A stretch of DNA of 22,805 nucleotides from Pseudomonadota bacterium (GCA_023430625.1 JAEZAA010000251.1:1-22805); one strand, 5' to 3'. Positions 6,579-15,322 are shown, numbered from the stretch's first letter. Notes: generated by a model from the sequence alone, not told the origin. Numbers and translations are program-made.

Positions 6579-8102
6579 ATGACAACGACCACCCAAGTGC
6601 TGGAGCATTTCGCCGCAATTGTCCGCACCAGCGCCATTGAGACCCGGGCGCAGGCGCTCCTCCAGTTAATCACCTCCCTGGTCACCGTTGACGCGGCGGC
6701 CATCCTCCGGCTGGAGCAGAATCGGGTTCTACGGCCGATGGCGGTGGAAGGATTTGCCAGGGACACACTGGGGCGGCGCTTCAAGCTGGATGAGCACCCG
6801 CGCCTGAACCAGATCCTGGAAACGGACGCACCTCAGCATTTTCATGGAGACAATGACGTCCCCGACCTCTTTACCCGCTCGCTCGATAACAGCTACGCAG
6901 ATGCCTCCGCCCATGAACTGATCGGATTCCTGATCGCGCGGGACGGCATCCCCTGGGGAGTTCTGACCCTGAGCGCGCTCGCCCCTCGTAACTTCCACAC
7001 ACTCGATTACGACTGCGTCCGGGCCTTTTGTGCCATGGCGGCCGAAGTGTTGCCGAAGCTCCAGGAACAGGCGCTCTGGAAGACCTTCCGCGGCCCCTCT
7101 CGCCTGATGAACCTGAAGCCAGCGCTGCCTCATGACGAGATCGTTGGCCGTAGCCCCAGCATCCTGAAGCTGAAAGATGAGCTGGATATCGTGTCCGCCA
7201 GTGACCTCACGGTGCTCATCCAGGGTGAAACCGGTGTCGGCAAGGAGTTGGTCGCCCGCTACATTCAACAACGCTCGGCACGTGCCAGCGGCCCCTTCGT
7301 CCATGTCAATTGCGGCGCTCTGCCAGAGAACATTGCCGAGAGCGAGCTCTTCGGCCATGTGAAAGGCGCCTTTACCAGCGCCGTGAGGGATCGGATGGGC
7401 AAGTTCGAGCTTGCCGATAAAGGCACCATCTTTCTCGACGAGATCGGCGAACTGCCCTACGCCCTGCAAAGCAAGCTGCTTCGCACCCTTCAAAATGGCG
7501 AGATCCAGCGGGTTGGCTCGGAACGCACCTTCCAGGTGAACACCAGAGTCATCGCCGCCACCAACCGCAATCTGGCAAAGATGGTGCAGGAGGGGCGATT
7601 CCGGGCGGACCTGTATCACCGGCTCAGTGTGTATCCGGTGACGGTGCCGCCCTTACGGGAGCGCGGCGAGGATATCGTGCGGCTGGCCGGCTATTTCCTG
7701 GAGCTGAACCGAACCAAGCTCGGCCTACAGGGCGTGCGGTTAACTCGGGCGGCGGAAAAGGCGCTGATGGAATATCAGTGGCCGGGTAACGTGCGGGAAT
7801 TGAGCCATGTGTTAAGCCGCGCCGCCATCCGGGCCCGCGCCAAGCTTCCGGCGCCGTCGGATATGGTGCTGATCGACGTGCCGGTTCTGGATCTCGATCT
7901 CTCGTACTCGGTCGAGGCGAATGAGTCAGAGGTACCGACGCAAAGCGTTGTGGATTTCAAAGGCGCGGTGGATGCCTATCAACGGCAATTGATCGAGAAT
8001 GCCTGGCTTGCTAACCAAAAGAACTGGGCCGCGACGGCGCGCGCCTTGCGGATGGACCGGGGCAACCTGTTTCGGCTGGCCAAGCGCCTGGGGCTGCACT
8101 AG
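6579..8102 (+). CDS. NorR-like sigma-54 dependent activator with GAFTSA loop and altered GAF iron site
   Basis: 507 residues, NorR length and domain order: GAF sensor about 20-165, AAA+ domain with Walker A GETGVGKE (216-223) and Walker B IFLDEIGE (284-291), C-terminal helix-turn-helix (NWAATARALRMDRGNLFRLA). Similarity to E. coli NorR runs through the sensor (DTLGRRFKLDEHPRLNQI against DVLGRRFALEGHPRLEAI). Differences from the E. coli protein, recalled from memory: iron-site residues Y98, D99, C113 and D131 correspond to F98, T99, L114 and S132, while R75, D96 and His (H112) are kept. The sigma-54-contacting GAFTGA reads GAFTSA (S267, codon AGC at 7377-7379), the position of NorR G266, where substitutions are known to bypass the NO signal. 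It is divergent from the hemerythrin-like gene, its likely target. GGGGAG precedes the ATG. Confidence 0.85.
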   Translation: MTTTTQVLEHFAAIVRTSAIETRAQALLQLITSLVTVDAAAILRLEQNRVLRPMAVEGFARDTLGRRFKLDEHPRLNQILETDAPQHFHGDNDVPDLFTRSLDNSYADASAHELIGFLIARDGIPWGVLTLSALAPRNFHTLDYDCVRAFCAMAAEVLPKLQEQALWKTFRGPSRLMNLKPALPHDEIVGRSPSILKLKDELDIVSASDLTVLIQGETGVGKELVARYIQQRSARASGPFVHVNCGALPENIAESELFGHVKGAFTSAVRDRMGKFELADKGTIFLDEIGELPYALQSKLLRTLQNGEIQRVGSERTFQVNTRVIAATNRNLAKMVQEGRFRADLYHRLSVYPVTVPPLRERGEDIVRLAGYFLELNRTKLGLQGVRLTRAAEKALMEYQWPGNVRELSHVLSRAAIRARAKLPAPSDMVLIDVPVLDLDLSYSVEANESEVPTQSVVDFKGAVDAYQRQLIENAWLANQKNWAATARALRMDRGNLFRLAKRLGLH

Positions 8103-8120
8103 ATCGCGACGCCCACGCTA

Positions 8121-8840
8121 TTAGACCGGGCATGAATGGTACGGCGGCTCCTTGTACACATAGGCCAACTGCATCGCATCCAGCATGCTCCAGAGAATAT
8201 CCAGCTTCATTTGCAGCAGATTCAACGCATGCTCCTGCTGCTCCGCCGTCACGAAGTGCTCCAGGGTGATCTTGAGTCCGTGGCGCACGTCGGTTCTTGC
8301 TTCCTGTAGGCGCCGGCGAAAGTATTCGTAGCCGGAACGTTCGATCCAGGGGTAATGCTGGGGCCAGTTGTCCAGGCGCCGTTGATGGATTTCGGGCGCG
8401 AACAGTTCCGTCAGTGACGAACAGGCGGCTTCCTGCCAACTGGCACGGCGGGCAAAGTTCAGATAGGCGTCACAAGCAAAGCGGACACCGGGCAGTACGT
8501 GCTGGAAGGACGCGACCTCCTCGCGGGGCAGTCCCACCGCTTCGCCCAGCCTGAGCCAGGCCTCGATCCCGCCCTCGCCCTGCTCGCGCCCGTCATGGTC
8601 CAGGATGCGTTGGACCCAGATACGGCGAACATCCTGTCGCGGACAATTCGCCAGAATGGCGGCATCCTTGAGGGGGATATTCGCCTGGTAGTAAAACCGG
8701 TTTGCCACCCAGCCCCGAATCTGTTCCGGGGTACAGAGGCCGGCATTCATGGCGACCTGAAAGGGGTGATGGATATGGTAGAAGCGCCCCTTTTCCATGA
8801 GCTTTTGCTGAAAAACGTCCCTTGGCCAGGGTTCTTTCAT
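8121..8840 (-). CDS. pqqC: Pyrroloquinoline-quinone synthase PqqC
   Basis: 239 residues, close to the usual ~250. Strongly family-like blocks: RFYHIHHPFQVAMNAG, QIRGWVANRFYYQANIPLKD, QRILDHDGREQGEGGIEAWL, HVLPGVRFACDAYLNFARR, SSLTELFAPEIHQRRLDNWP, QHYPWIERSGYEYFRRRL. PqqC performs the final ring closure and eight-electron oxidation that makes PQQ, without a metal. The gene begins 18 bases after pqqE and is last in the operon patatin-pqqB-pqqE-pqqC. Its C-terminus is not followed by or fused to PqqD; the next gene, the NorR-like activator, is convergent and ends 18 bases away. Confidence 0.93.
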   Translation of the reverse strand: MKEPWPRDVFQQKLMEKGRFYHIHHPFQVAMNAGLCTPEQIRGWVANRFYYQANIPLKDAAILANCPRQDVRRIWVQRILDHDGREQGEGGIEAWLRLGEAVGLPREEVASFQHVLPGVRFACDAYLNFARRASWQEAACSSLTELFAPEIHQRRLDNWPQHYPWIERSGYEYFRRRLQEARTDVRHGLKITLEHFVTAEQQEHALNLLQMKLDILWSMLDAMQLAYVYKEPPYHSCPV

Positions 8841-8858
8841 GGGGATACTCGTTCAGTC

Positions 8859-10064
8859 CTAATTGTTATTCTCGAATTCGGCTAACTGTGGCGGCTCTGA
8901 TCGATCAACCAACGGAATCAGGTCTGACAATGACCGCCGACGCGGACGTGGCGAGCGCATCTCGACTGCATCAGACGTACCAGCAGAATCCCGTAGTCTC
9001 AGAACCTGGGCATGATGGGGCGACTTGTCACACACGGGATCCGTCGCGCAGGGATCGCCCGTCAACAGATAGGCCTGACAGCGGCAGCCGCCGAAATCAC
9101 GTTGTTTTTCCGGGCAGGAACGACAGGGTTCCTGCATCCACTCCGAGCCACGAAATTGATTGAACATCTGGGAATTGAACCAGATCTCCGCAAGCGATTG
9201 ATCCCGCACATTCGGCACCTCCATGCCGGGCAGGTCGAACGCGCCCTGACAGGGCGAGGCCCGCCCATCGGGAGCGACCGTCAGCATGGTGCTGCCCCAC
9301 CCATTCACACAGGGCCGGGGCCGGCTTTCATAAAGGTCCGGCACCACGAACAGAATCGGCATGGGCCTATCCAGCGACTCACGAAACCGCTGTACGGTCG
9401 CCTCCGCCTCCATGAGTTGAGGCTTGGACGGCAACAGGGCGTTCAGGTTGCGATACGCCCAGCCCTGGAACTGGCAGTTGGCAAGCTCCACCGCCTGTGC
9501 CCCCCACTCCACCGCCAACTCCAGCATGGCTTGCACCTGGTGGATGTTGTGCCGGTGCAAAACGAAGTTGAGCACCATGGGGATACCCAGTGCACGGATC
9601 TCCTGCGCCATCTCCAGCTTATGGTGAAAGCAATCGGTACCGGCAAAGAAGTCGTTGGTGGCCGCATCGACGCCCTGAAAGCTCACCTGGATGTGGTCAA
9701 CACCGAGCTCCTGCAATCTACGCACGCGGCCCTTGTCCAGACCGACGGTGGAGGTCAGCAGGTTGACGTAATAGCCAAGGGAACGCGCGCCCGCGACAAT
9801 CTCCTCCAGATCGGTCCTGACACAGGGCTCGCCACCCGATAGCCCAAGCTGGACCGCACCGAGGGCCCGGCCCTGCTCCAGCACCCGAAGCCACTCTGCG
9901 GTGCAAAGCTCATGTTTGCGGGTCTGCGCATAGTTGACCGGGTTGGAACAATAAGGACACTGCAGCGGACAGGCATAGGTCAGTTCGGCAAGTAACCAGA
10001 GCGGAAATGGCGTCTGGCGACTGCTGCTCGGTTGGTCTGTGCAAATTTCGCCCGTCTCACTCAT
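8859..10064 (-). CDS. pqqE: PQQ biosynthesis radical SAM enzyme PqqE
   Basis: 401 residues. The radical-SAM cluster motif is C32-x3-C36-x2-C39 (ACPLQCPYCSNP), and the SPASM-type Cys-rich C-terminal region is present (CVNGWGSTMLTVAPDGRASP, CRSCPEKQRDFGGCRCQAY, LTGDPCATDPVCDKS). PqqE forms the Glu-Tyr carbon-carbon crosslink in PqqA, presented by PqqD. After the last conserved Cys there is an extra tail of about 45 residues, rich in Arg and Pro and ending in FENNN; it does not resemble PqqD. The gene starts 5 bases after pqqB and is followed directly by pqqC, so pqqD is missing from its common place just ahead of pqqE. Confidence 0.93.
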   Translation of the reverse strand: MSETGEICTDQPSSSRQTPFPLWLLAELTYACPLQCPYCSNPVNYAQTRKHELCTAEWLRVLEQGRALGAVQLGLSGGEPCVRTDLEEIVAGARSLGYYVNLLTSTVGLDKGRVRRLQELGVDHIQVSFQGVDAATNDFFAGTDCFHHKLEMAQEIRALGIPMVLNFVLHRHNIHQVQAMLELAVEWGAQAVELANCQFQGWAYRNLNALLPSKPQLMEAEATVQRFRESLDRPMPILFVVPDLYESRPRPCVNGWGSTMLTVAPDGRASPCQGAFDLPGMEVPNVRDQSLAEIWFNSQMFNQFRGSEWMQEPCRSCPEKQRDFGGCRCQAYLLTGDPCATDPVCDKSPHHAQVLRLRDSAGTSDAVEMRSPRPRRRSLSDLIPLVDRSEPPQLAEFENNN

Positions 10065-10069
10065 AGGCT

Positions 10070-10990
10070 TTAGATCCGGATGTGCATGCCGTCATAGGCG
10101 ACTTCGATCTGCTTTGCCGTCAGCAGTGCACGCTCGGGCGACGGCTCATCCAGAATCGGGTTGGTGTTGTTGATATGGATCAGGATCTTACGGGCCTGTG
10201 GCGCCCAGATTTCCAGCGCTTCAATCATTCCGTCGGTACCAGACAACGGCAGATGGCCCATGTCGCGGGCGAGCTTTTGTCCCAGGCCGACCTTGGACAT
10301 TTCGTCATTGGACCAGAAGGTGCCATCCACCAGTACACAATCCGCCTGCTGGAGACAGGCCCGGATGTCTGGCGTGATTTCCGCCAAGCCTGGTGCGTAG
10401 AAGAGGCCCTTGCCCGTTTGCGTGTCTTCGATATAGAGCCCGATGTTATCGCCAGGCTTCGGCCGGTTGCGGCGAGGCGAATACGGCGGCGCGTTGCTGA
10501 CCAGCGGAATCGGCTTGAGTCGTAGGGTCGAGAAGCCTGACGGGGCGATCATGCCCGACAGATCTTCCGCAATCGGGTGAAACCGGAACCCTCCATTCCA
10601 GTGCTCCAGAACGGAGAGCACCGGGAAGGACTCAGTGAGCTCTCCATACACCGACGGCGTGCAGAACAGATCCAGTGGACAGCCTTCCCGCAGCATGAGC
10701 AGGCCGGCGACATGGTCAATCTGGGCGTCAGTCAGGACCACGCCAACCAGCGGCGTGTGCCTCGGCCCAGTCACTGGACGAAGGTGGCGGCTATTGGTGA
10801 GCTGCTGGCGAACATCGGGAGAGGCATTGATCAGCAACCAATTCTCGCCATCCTGACTGACGGCAATCGATGACTGGGTCCGCGCCTTGAAGCGAGAGGA
10901 TCCTTCCCGGACTGCAGCACATTGGGCGCAATTGCAGTTCCACTGGGGAAAGCCGCCGCCCGCCGCCGAACCCAATACCTCAACCAACAT
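10070..10990 (-). CDS. pqqB: PQQ biosynthesis hydroxylase-type protein PqqB
   Basis: 306 residues, metallo-beta-lactamase fold. Family marks are the start MLVEVLGSAAGGGFPQWNCN, the CxC zinc pair (NCNCAQC), SIAVSQDGENWLLINASPD, VVLTDAQIDHVAGLL, VDGTFWSNDEM and KILIHINNTNPIL. It is thought to oxidise the tyrosine moiety of the crosslinked PqqA-derived intermediate. The ATG lies inside the end of the patatin-like gene (11-base overlap), so the two are probably translationally coupled. No pqqA-like small ORF with a Glu-x3-Tyr core precedes it, which is where pqqA normally lies. Confidence 0.94.
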   Translation of the reverse strand: MLVEVLGSAAGGGFPQWNCNCAQCAAVREGSSRFKARTQSSIAVSQDGENWLLINASPDVRQQLTNSRHLRPVTGPRHTPLVGVVLTDAQIDHVAGLLMLREGCPLDLFCTPSVYGELTESFPVLSVLEHWNGGFRFHPIAEDLSGMIAPSGFSTLRLKPIPLVSNAPPYSPRRNRPKPGDNIGLYIEDTQTGKGLFYAPGLAEITPDIRACLQQADCVLVDGTFWSNDEMSKVGLGQKLARDMGHLPLSGTDGMIEALEIWAPQARKILIHINNTNPILDEPSPERALLTAKQIEVAYDGMHIRI

Positions 10991-11882
10991 GGGACACGTG
11001 CATCCTGCTGACCGGGTCCGGCGGCGGCATCATCGGTTGTATGTCCTGGCACACAAGATCCGCCGCCTGGCGCCCCATGAGATAACCCTCATGCAGCTTG
11101 TTGCGATCCTGGGTAAAACGCCCAACGCGAAAGCCCTTGGGCGGCGCGATCACCTTCACCCTGCAATCGTCCGGTGGATTGTTGATGAAATCGATGGCCC
11201 GATTGTACTGTTCGTGGCGGCGCAACACGGCGTCCACCAGCCTGGGCACCTGCGGCAAACTCTTGCGAACCAGCCAGGGCGACGGCGGCGGTCCCTTGCG
11301 AAAGCCCTGCGGTTGGGAAAGAATCACGGTGATATCCCGTGCGCCCCGGTTGTAGGCCTCGATGACGGGGATCGAGTCGCCCACGCCGCCATCGGCCATG
11401 GGAACACCGTCGATTTCCGGATAATGCCGGTAGGCGACGGGCACTGAGCAGGATGCCTTGAGCAAAAGTTCAAGACGATCGACACTGGCCTGGTTGTACA
11501 CGGCCTGACCATCCTCGACCCGGGTCGTCACCACATAGAAGTCGGTCGACTGTGCTTCGAGGGCATCGTAATCCAAGGGTATTTCCTTGGCGCAGATGTC
11601 GAACATCCAATCCAGGTCCAGCATGTGCCCACCCCGGAAAAAGCGGCTGTACTGGATTAATTCTGGCCGGCAGGAATGGTCTGTGATGATTCGGTAATTA
11701 CGAAAATGTTGCCCGGCAAGCCAGCTCGCCAACGCCAGCGCGCCCGCCGAGACGCCGATACAGAAGTCGAACGGGCGATACTGCCGTTCGTGGAATATAT
11801 CCAGGACACCGGAGGCAAATATGCCCCGCATGGCGCCCCCCTCTACCACTAATGCCGAAGTGTTGCGATGAGATTGCTGCAT
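10980..11882 (-). CDS. Patatin-like phospholipase/esterase
   Basis: 300 residues from the ATG at 11882 (AGGGGA upstream); the frame is open further but without a ribosome site. The patatin fold elements are present: oxyanion glycine stretch VVEGGAMRGIF (12-22), nucleophile elbow GVSAG with S45, and the catalytic Asp in ADGGVGD (D164), making the Ser-Asp dyad. It resembles the YjjU-type bacterial patatins, which act as cytoplasmic lipid acyl hydrolases. No signal peptide is seen. It heads the pqqBEC operon with an 11-base overlap into pqqB; no functional tie between lipid hydrolysis and PQQ is known to me, so the link may be only transcriptional. Confidence 0.85.
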   Translation of the reverse strand: MQQSHRNTSALVVEGGAMRGIFASGVLDIFHERQYRPFDFCIGVSAGALALASWLAGQHFRNYRIITDHSCRPELIQYSRFFRGGHMLDLDWMFDICAKEIPLDYDALEAQSTDFYVVTTRVEDGQAVYNQASVDRLELLLKASCSVPVAYRHYPEIDGVPMADGGVGDSIPVIEAYNRGARDITVILSQPQGFRKGPPPSPWLVRKSLPQVPRLVDAVLRRHEQYNRAIDFINNPPDDCRVKVIAPPKGFRVGRFTQDRNKLHEGYLMGRQAADLVCQDIQPMMPPPDPVSRMHVSHVG

Positions 11883-12210
11883 ACTCTTTCCCCTCTCCCT
11901 GGGTTGGCATAATGCGGTACGGCCAAGGTTAGGATACTGAAGGGGTTTGGCCAGCAACACCCGAATGCCCGCAAGCGCCTGTTTCGGTGCCGATTTAGGG
12001 CGGAATCATCCGGAACCAAAGGCCGTTGAGTGGGGGCTAAGCGCGAAGATGTGAATGAATATCAACTCACACGGCAATGGCCTATAATTGAGCCTTTCCG
12101 GCGCATTTGCGGCCATCAATATCATTTGTAGCAGGCCGTTGGCGCGACCAGAGTCGCACCAGGCCACGGCGACCCGTTACAACGCCAGACTGACAACAAG
12201 AGAGAACTGC
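11883..12210. other. Divergent intergenic region (328 bases)
   Basis: This separates the leftward patatin-pqq operon from the rightward acyl-CoA synthetase gene. Apart from the -10 element noted separately and ribosome sites at each edge, I see no RNA gene, no convincing small ORF (in particular no pqqA) and no strong repeat. Confidence 0.6.
12083..12088 (+). promoter_or_regulatory. -10 element of the acyl-CoA synthetase gene
   Basis: A perfect TATAAT hexamer within CCTATAATTG. No good -35 is visible at 17 bases (sequence there about TATCAA), so an activator may be needed. Transcription would begin near 12095, giving a ~115-base leader; this argues against the longer frame beginning at a TTG at 12088. 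Confidence 0.45.
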
Positions 12211-14019
12211 ATGTCCACAGCCAGTAGTCAAACCTTTGGCCTCCGCGACCTGCTGGATGCTGCCAAGCACGCGCTTCCCGGCGCGCCACAGAAACTAAGC
12301 AGCCTCATCCAGCTTGCCACGCTCAAGCCGACCAAGAACTTCTCGATCGGGTTGCTCTTGGAGCAGCAGGCGGCTGCCCGCCCAACCCATCCCTTTCTGC
12401 GCTTTGAAGGCCGCACCTGGACCTATGGCGAGTTCAATACCTGGGTGAATCGGCTGGCCCATCTGTTCAAGGCGCAGGGCCTGAAGACCGGCGACTGTGT
12501 GGCGGTCATGTTCGAGAATCGCCCGGAAGTGCTGGCCTGTGTGCTGGCAACCGTGAAGTTGGGCGGCGTGGCCGGACTGATCAATTTCAATCAGCGCGGC
12601 GATGTGCTGGCTCATAGCCTGCGCCTGGTGAATCCGCGCATTGTGGTGGTGGGTAGCGAATGCCAGGCCGCCTTCGATGAGATCGCGTCGAGCCTTCCCT
12701 CGGGAATTCAGCTGTTCTGGCAGGGCGATGGCGACTGCCCCGCACCCTACCGCAATCTGGATGTGGAAGGACGCAACCAGCCTGCCATCAACCCGCCGGA
12801 CACCCAGGACGTCAAGCTGGGCCAGCGCTGCTATTACATCTTCACGTCCGGCACCACCGGCCTGCCCAAGGCGGCGGCCATGACCCATATGCGCTGGTAC
12901 AAATCGTCCATCGGTCTCGGCAAGACTGCCATGCAGCTCAGAGCCGACGACGTTCTCTATTGTCCCCTGCCCCTGTATCACAACAACGCCCTGACGGTCG
13001 CGCTCAGTTCCGTCATGGGTAGCGGTGCGACCCTTGCCCTGGCCCGTAAATTCAGTGTCAGCCGTTTCTGGGACGATATTCGCGAAACCCGGGCGACCGC
13101 GTTTATCTATATCGGCGAGCTTTGCCGCTACCTCCTGAACCGACCCCAATCCGACCAGGATCGTAACCACCGGCTGCGCGTGATTATCGGCAACGGCATG
13201 CGCCCGGAAGTCTGGGACGAGTTCCAGCAGCGCTTTGGGGTAAAACATATCTGCGAGTTCTACGGTGCCAGCGAATGTAACCTGGCATTCGTCAACGCCT
13301 TTAACCTGCCCCGCACCGCCGGATTCTGCCCGCTCAAGTACGCCGTAGTGGCGTTCGACCAGCAACAGGAAGAACCAGTCCGCAACCACAAGGGCTATAT
13401 GCGTCGGGTGAAGCGTGGCGACGTCGGCCTGCTGCTAAGCGAGGTGTCGGAACGCGTACCGTTCGACGGCTATACCGACCCCAAAGCCAACGAGGCAAAA
13501 TTGCTTCGCAATGTCTTCAAGAAGGGCGATGTCTGGTTCAACACCGGTGATCTGGTGCGAGACCAGGGTTTCCGTCATATCGCGTTCGTCGACCGGGTTG
13601 GCGATACCTTCCGCTGGAAAGGTGAAAACGTGGCGACCACTGAGGTGGAAGGCGCGCTGATCCAGTGTCCGGGTGTCGCCGAGGCCGCCGTCTACGGCGT
13701 CGCCGTGCCCAAAGCCGATGGCCGTGCCGGCATGGCCGCGCTGACGTTGGAACCGGATGCCCGGTTTGATGCCCAGGCGATCTATGCTCACCTGCGCCAG
13801 GCTCTGCCCAGCTATGCAATTCCGCTGTTCGTGCGCCTGCAGGACCAGCAGGAAACCACCAGCACCTTCAAGCTGCGCAAGGTGGAACTTAAGCAACAGG
13901 CGTTCGATCCGGACCAGGTCCGTCAACCGCTGTATGTTCTGCTGGACCGCAACAAGGGCTATGAGCCGTTGACGCCAGACATCTATGCTGCCATTGAACG
14001 CGGCGAAAAGAGTTTCTAG
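12211..14019 (+). CDS. FATP-type long/very-long-chain acyl-CoA synthetase
   Basis: 602 residues from the ATG at 12211, chosen because the longer open frame starts inside the promoter. It is an ANL-superfamily adenylating enzyme: P-loop-like AMP motif YIFTSGTTGLPKAAAMTH near residue 208, CEFYGASECNLAFVN near 347, and NTGDLVRDQGFRHIAFVDRV plus GDTFRWKGENVATTEVE near 442-475. The last pair, with GENV instead of GEKI, marks the fatty-acid-transport-protein (FATP) subgroup and not FadD proper. It activates fatty acids to acyl-CoA with ATP. It stands alone in its operon, opposite the patatin-pqq operon; the convergent chrA gene follows after a hairpin. Confidence 0.9.
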   Translation: MSTASSQTFGLRDLLDAAKHALPGAPQKLSSLIQLATLKPTKNFSIGLLLEQQAAARPTHPFLRFEGRTWTYGEFNTWVNRLAHLFKAQGLKTGDCVAVMFENRPEVLACVLATVKLGGVAGLINFNQRGDVLAHSLRLVNPRIVVVGSECQAAFDEIASSLPSGIQLFWQGDGDCPAPYRNLDVEGRNQPAINPPDTQDVKLGQRCYYIFTSGTTGLPKAAAMTHMRWYKSSIGLGKTAMQLRADDVLYCPLPLYHNNALTVALSSVMGSGATLALARKFSVSRFWDDIRETRATAFIYIGELCRYLLNRPQSDQDRNHRLRVIIGNGMRPEVWDEFQQRFGVKHICEFYGASECNLAFVNAFNLPRTAGFCPLKYAVVAFDQQQEEPVRNHKGYMRRVKRGDVGLLLSEVSERVPFDGYTDPKANEAKLLRNVFKKGDVWFNTGDLVRDQGFRHIAFVDRVGDTFRWKGENVATTEVEGALIQCPGVAEAAVYGVAVPKADGRAGMAALTLEPDARFDAQAIYAHLRQALPSYAIPLFVRLQDQQETTSTFKLRKVELKQQAFDPDQVRQPLYVLLDRNKGYEPLTPDIYAAIERGEKSF

Positions 14020-14049
14020 GCGCTCGCGCTAATTCCTGCGTTTGAACGT

Positions 14050-14085
14050 TCACCCCAGTGCATGCCTCAAGGCTCTCTGGGGTGA
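14050..14085. terminator. Hairpin between convergent genes (bidirectional terminator candidate)
   Basis: TCACCCCAG (14050-14058) and CTGGGGTGA (14077-14085) form a perfect 9-bp stem, with a small inner GCC-TCAA-GGC hairpin. It sits in the 88-base gap between the ends of the acyl-CoA synthetase and chrA genes. There is no clear U run on either strand, so factor-independent termination is not certain. Confidence 0.5.
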
Positions 14086-14107
14086 GCCATCCATCCTCAA
14101 CCAGGTT

Positions 14108-15322
14108 TCAACCCAGCCCCAGCAGGCTGATCATCCCTCCCGCCAAGGCCGCGAATAGAACCACCACCCAGGGCGCGAGTCTCCCCCAGGCGAGCAACCC
14201 AAACGCCAGTGCAACCAGGCCAACGTCCGTCAGGTTCTTCACCGCACTAGTCCAGATGGGGTCATAAAGCGCCGCCGCCAGAACCCCCACAACAGCCGCG
14301 TTGGCGCCGGCAACCGCCGCCTGGGCTGTGGGAATACGGCGTACAGCGTCCCAATAGGGCAACAGCCCGATCACCAATAACACACCGGGCAGATAAATCG
14401 CCACCAGGGCAATGGCTGCGCCCACCAGCCCGTTCGGCTCAGGCGACACCACAGCGCCAAGATATGCCGCAAAGCTGAATAGCGGCCCTGGAACGGCCTG
14501 CACTGCACCATACCCGGCCAGGAATTGATCCATGCCAACCCAGCCGGTATCCACCAGATTGGCTTCCAGCAGCGGCAGTACCACATGACCGCCGCCGAAC
14601 ACCAAGGCCCCGGCGCGATAAAAGGTATCGAACAGCGCCAGGCCCTGAATCTGAAACTGGGACGCCACCATGGGCAAAAGGAACAGAAACACGGCAAAGG
14701 CAACGATGGCAGCATGCGCCGAACGCTTTGACACTGATCCGGCCAAGCGCCCGCTCGTTTTACTTTGAACCTTTCGGCACAGCACCATCCCGCATAGGAT
14801 GCCAATAGCCACCGCACCAACCTGTGCAATCGCCGTCGGCAGCAGGCTTACCATGAGAGCACTGAATATTGCGATACCGAGCCGCTGCAGGTCCGGGCAC
14901 AGCGTGCGCCCCATGCCCCACACTGCCTGTGCGACCACCGCGCAAGCCACCAGTTTCAGACCATGAATGACGCCCGTACCCACCGGTCCGCCAAACAGGG
15001 TGGCGCCGTAAGCAAACAGGAGAAGTAATAGAACCGAAGGCATGGTAAAGGCGGCCCATGCCGCCAGTGCGCCGAGATAGCCGCCGCGAATCAGGCCCAG
15101 GGCGTAACCGACCTGACTGCTGCTCGGCCCTGGCAGAAACTGGCACAGAGCAACCAGATCCGCGTAAGCGGAATCGCTGAGCCAGCGCCGTCTTACGACA
15201 AATTCGTCGCGAAAATAGCCGAGGTGCGCGACCGGCCCGCCAAATGAGGTTAAGCCAAGCTTTAGAAAGGCCCACAGGATCTCGCCAGTCCGGCGATGTT
15301 CTACGACAGGCTGTGCTTGCAT
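14108..15322 (-). CDS. chrA: ChrA/CHR-family chromate transporter
   Basis: 404 residues from the ATG at 15322, with AAGG about 11 bases upstream; an extended frame to 15496 has no support. It is a two-domain (long-chain) CHR protein: first copy AFLKLGLTSFGGPVAHLGYF with CQFLPGPSSSQVGYALG; second copy FYRAGALVFGGGHVVLPLLE with GYGAVQAVPGPLFSFAAYLG. Each half is followed by several hydrophobic segments, about 10-12 in total. Family members export chromate by proton-coupled transport, though many homologues have other or unknown anion substrates. The divergent neighbour is the hemolysin III-like gene; no chrB regulator is seen nearby. Confidence 0.87.
   Translation of the reverse strand: MQAQPVVEHRRTGEILWAFLKLGLTSFGGPVAHLGYFRDEFVVRRRWLSDSAYADLVALCQFLPGPSSSQVGYALGLIRGGYLGALAAWAAFTMPSVLLLLLFAYGATLFGGPVGTGVIHGLKLVACAVVAQAVWGMGRTLCPDLQRLGIAIFSALMVSLLPTAIAQVGAVAIGILCGMVLCRKVQSKTSGRLAGSVSKRSAHAAIVAFAVFLFLLPMVASQFQIQGLALFDTFYRAGALVFGGGHVVLPLLEANLVDTGWVGMDQFLAGYGAVQAVPGPLFSFAAYLGAVVSPEPNGLVGAAIALVAIYLPGVLLVIGLLPYWDAVRRIPTAQAAVAGANAAVVGVLAAALYDPIWTSAVKNLTDVGLVALAFGLLAWGRLAPWVVVLFAALAGGMISLLGLG

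Noticed and set aside
12088..12210. N-terminal extension of the acyl-CoA synthetase from a TTG
   Set aside because: The TTG overlaps the perfect -10 hexamer, the extra residues are not family-like, and the ATG at 12211 gives the normal FATP N-terminus.
13021..13926. Long antisense open frames within the acyl-CoA synthetase gene and others
   Set aside because: They are shadows of GC-rich coding sequence with no family features.
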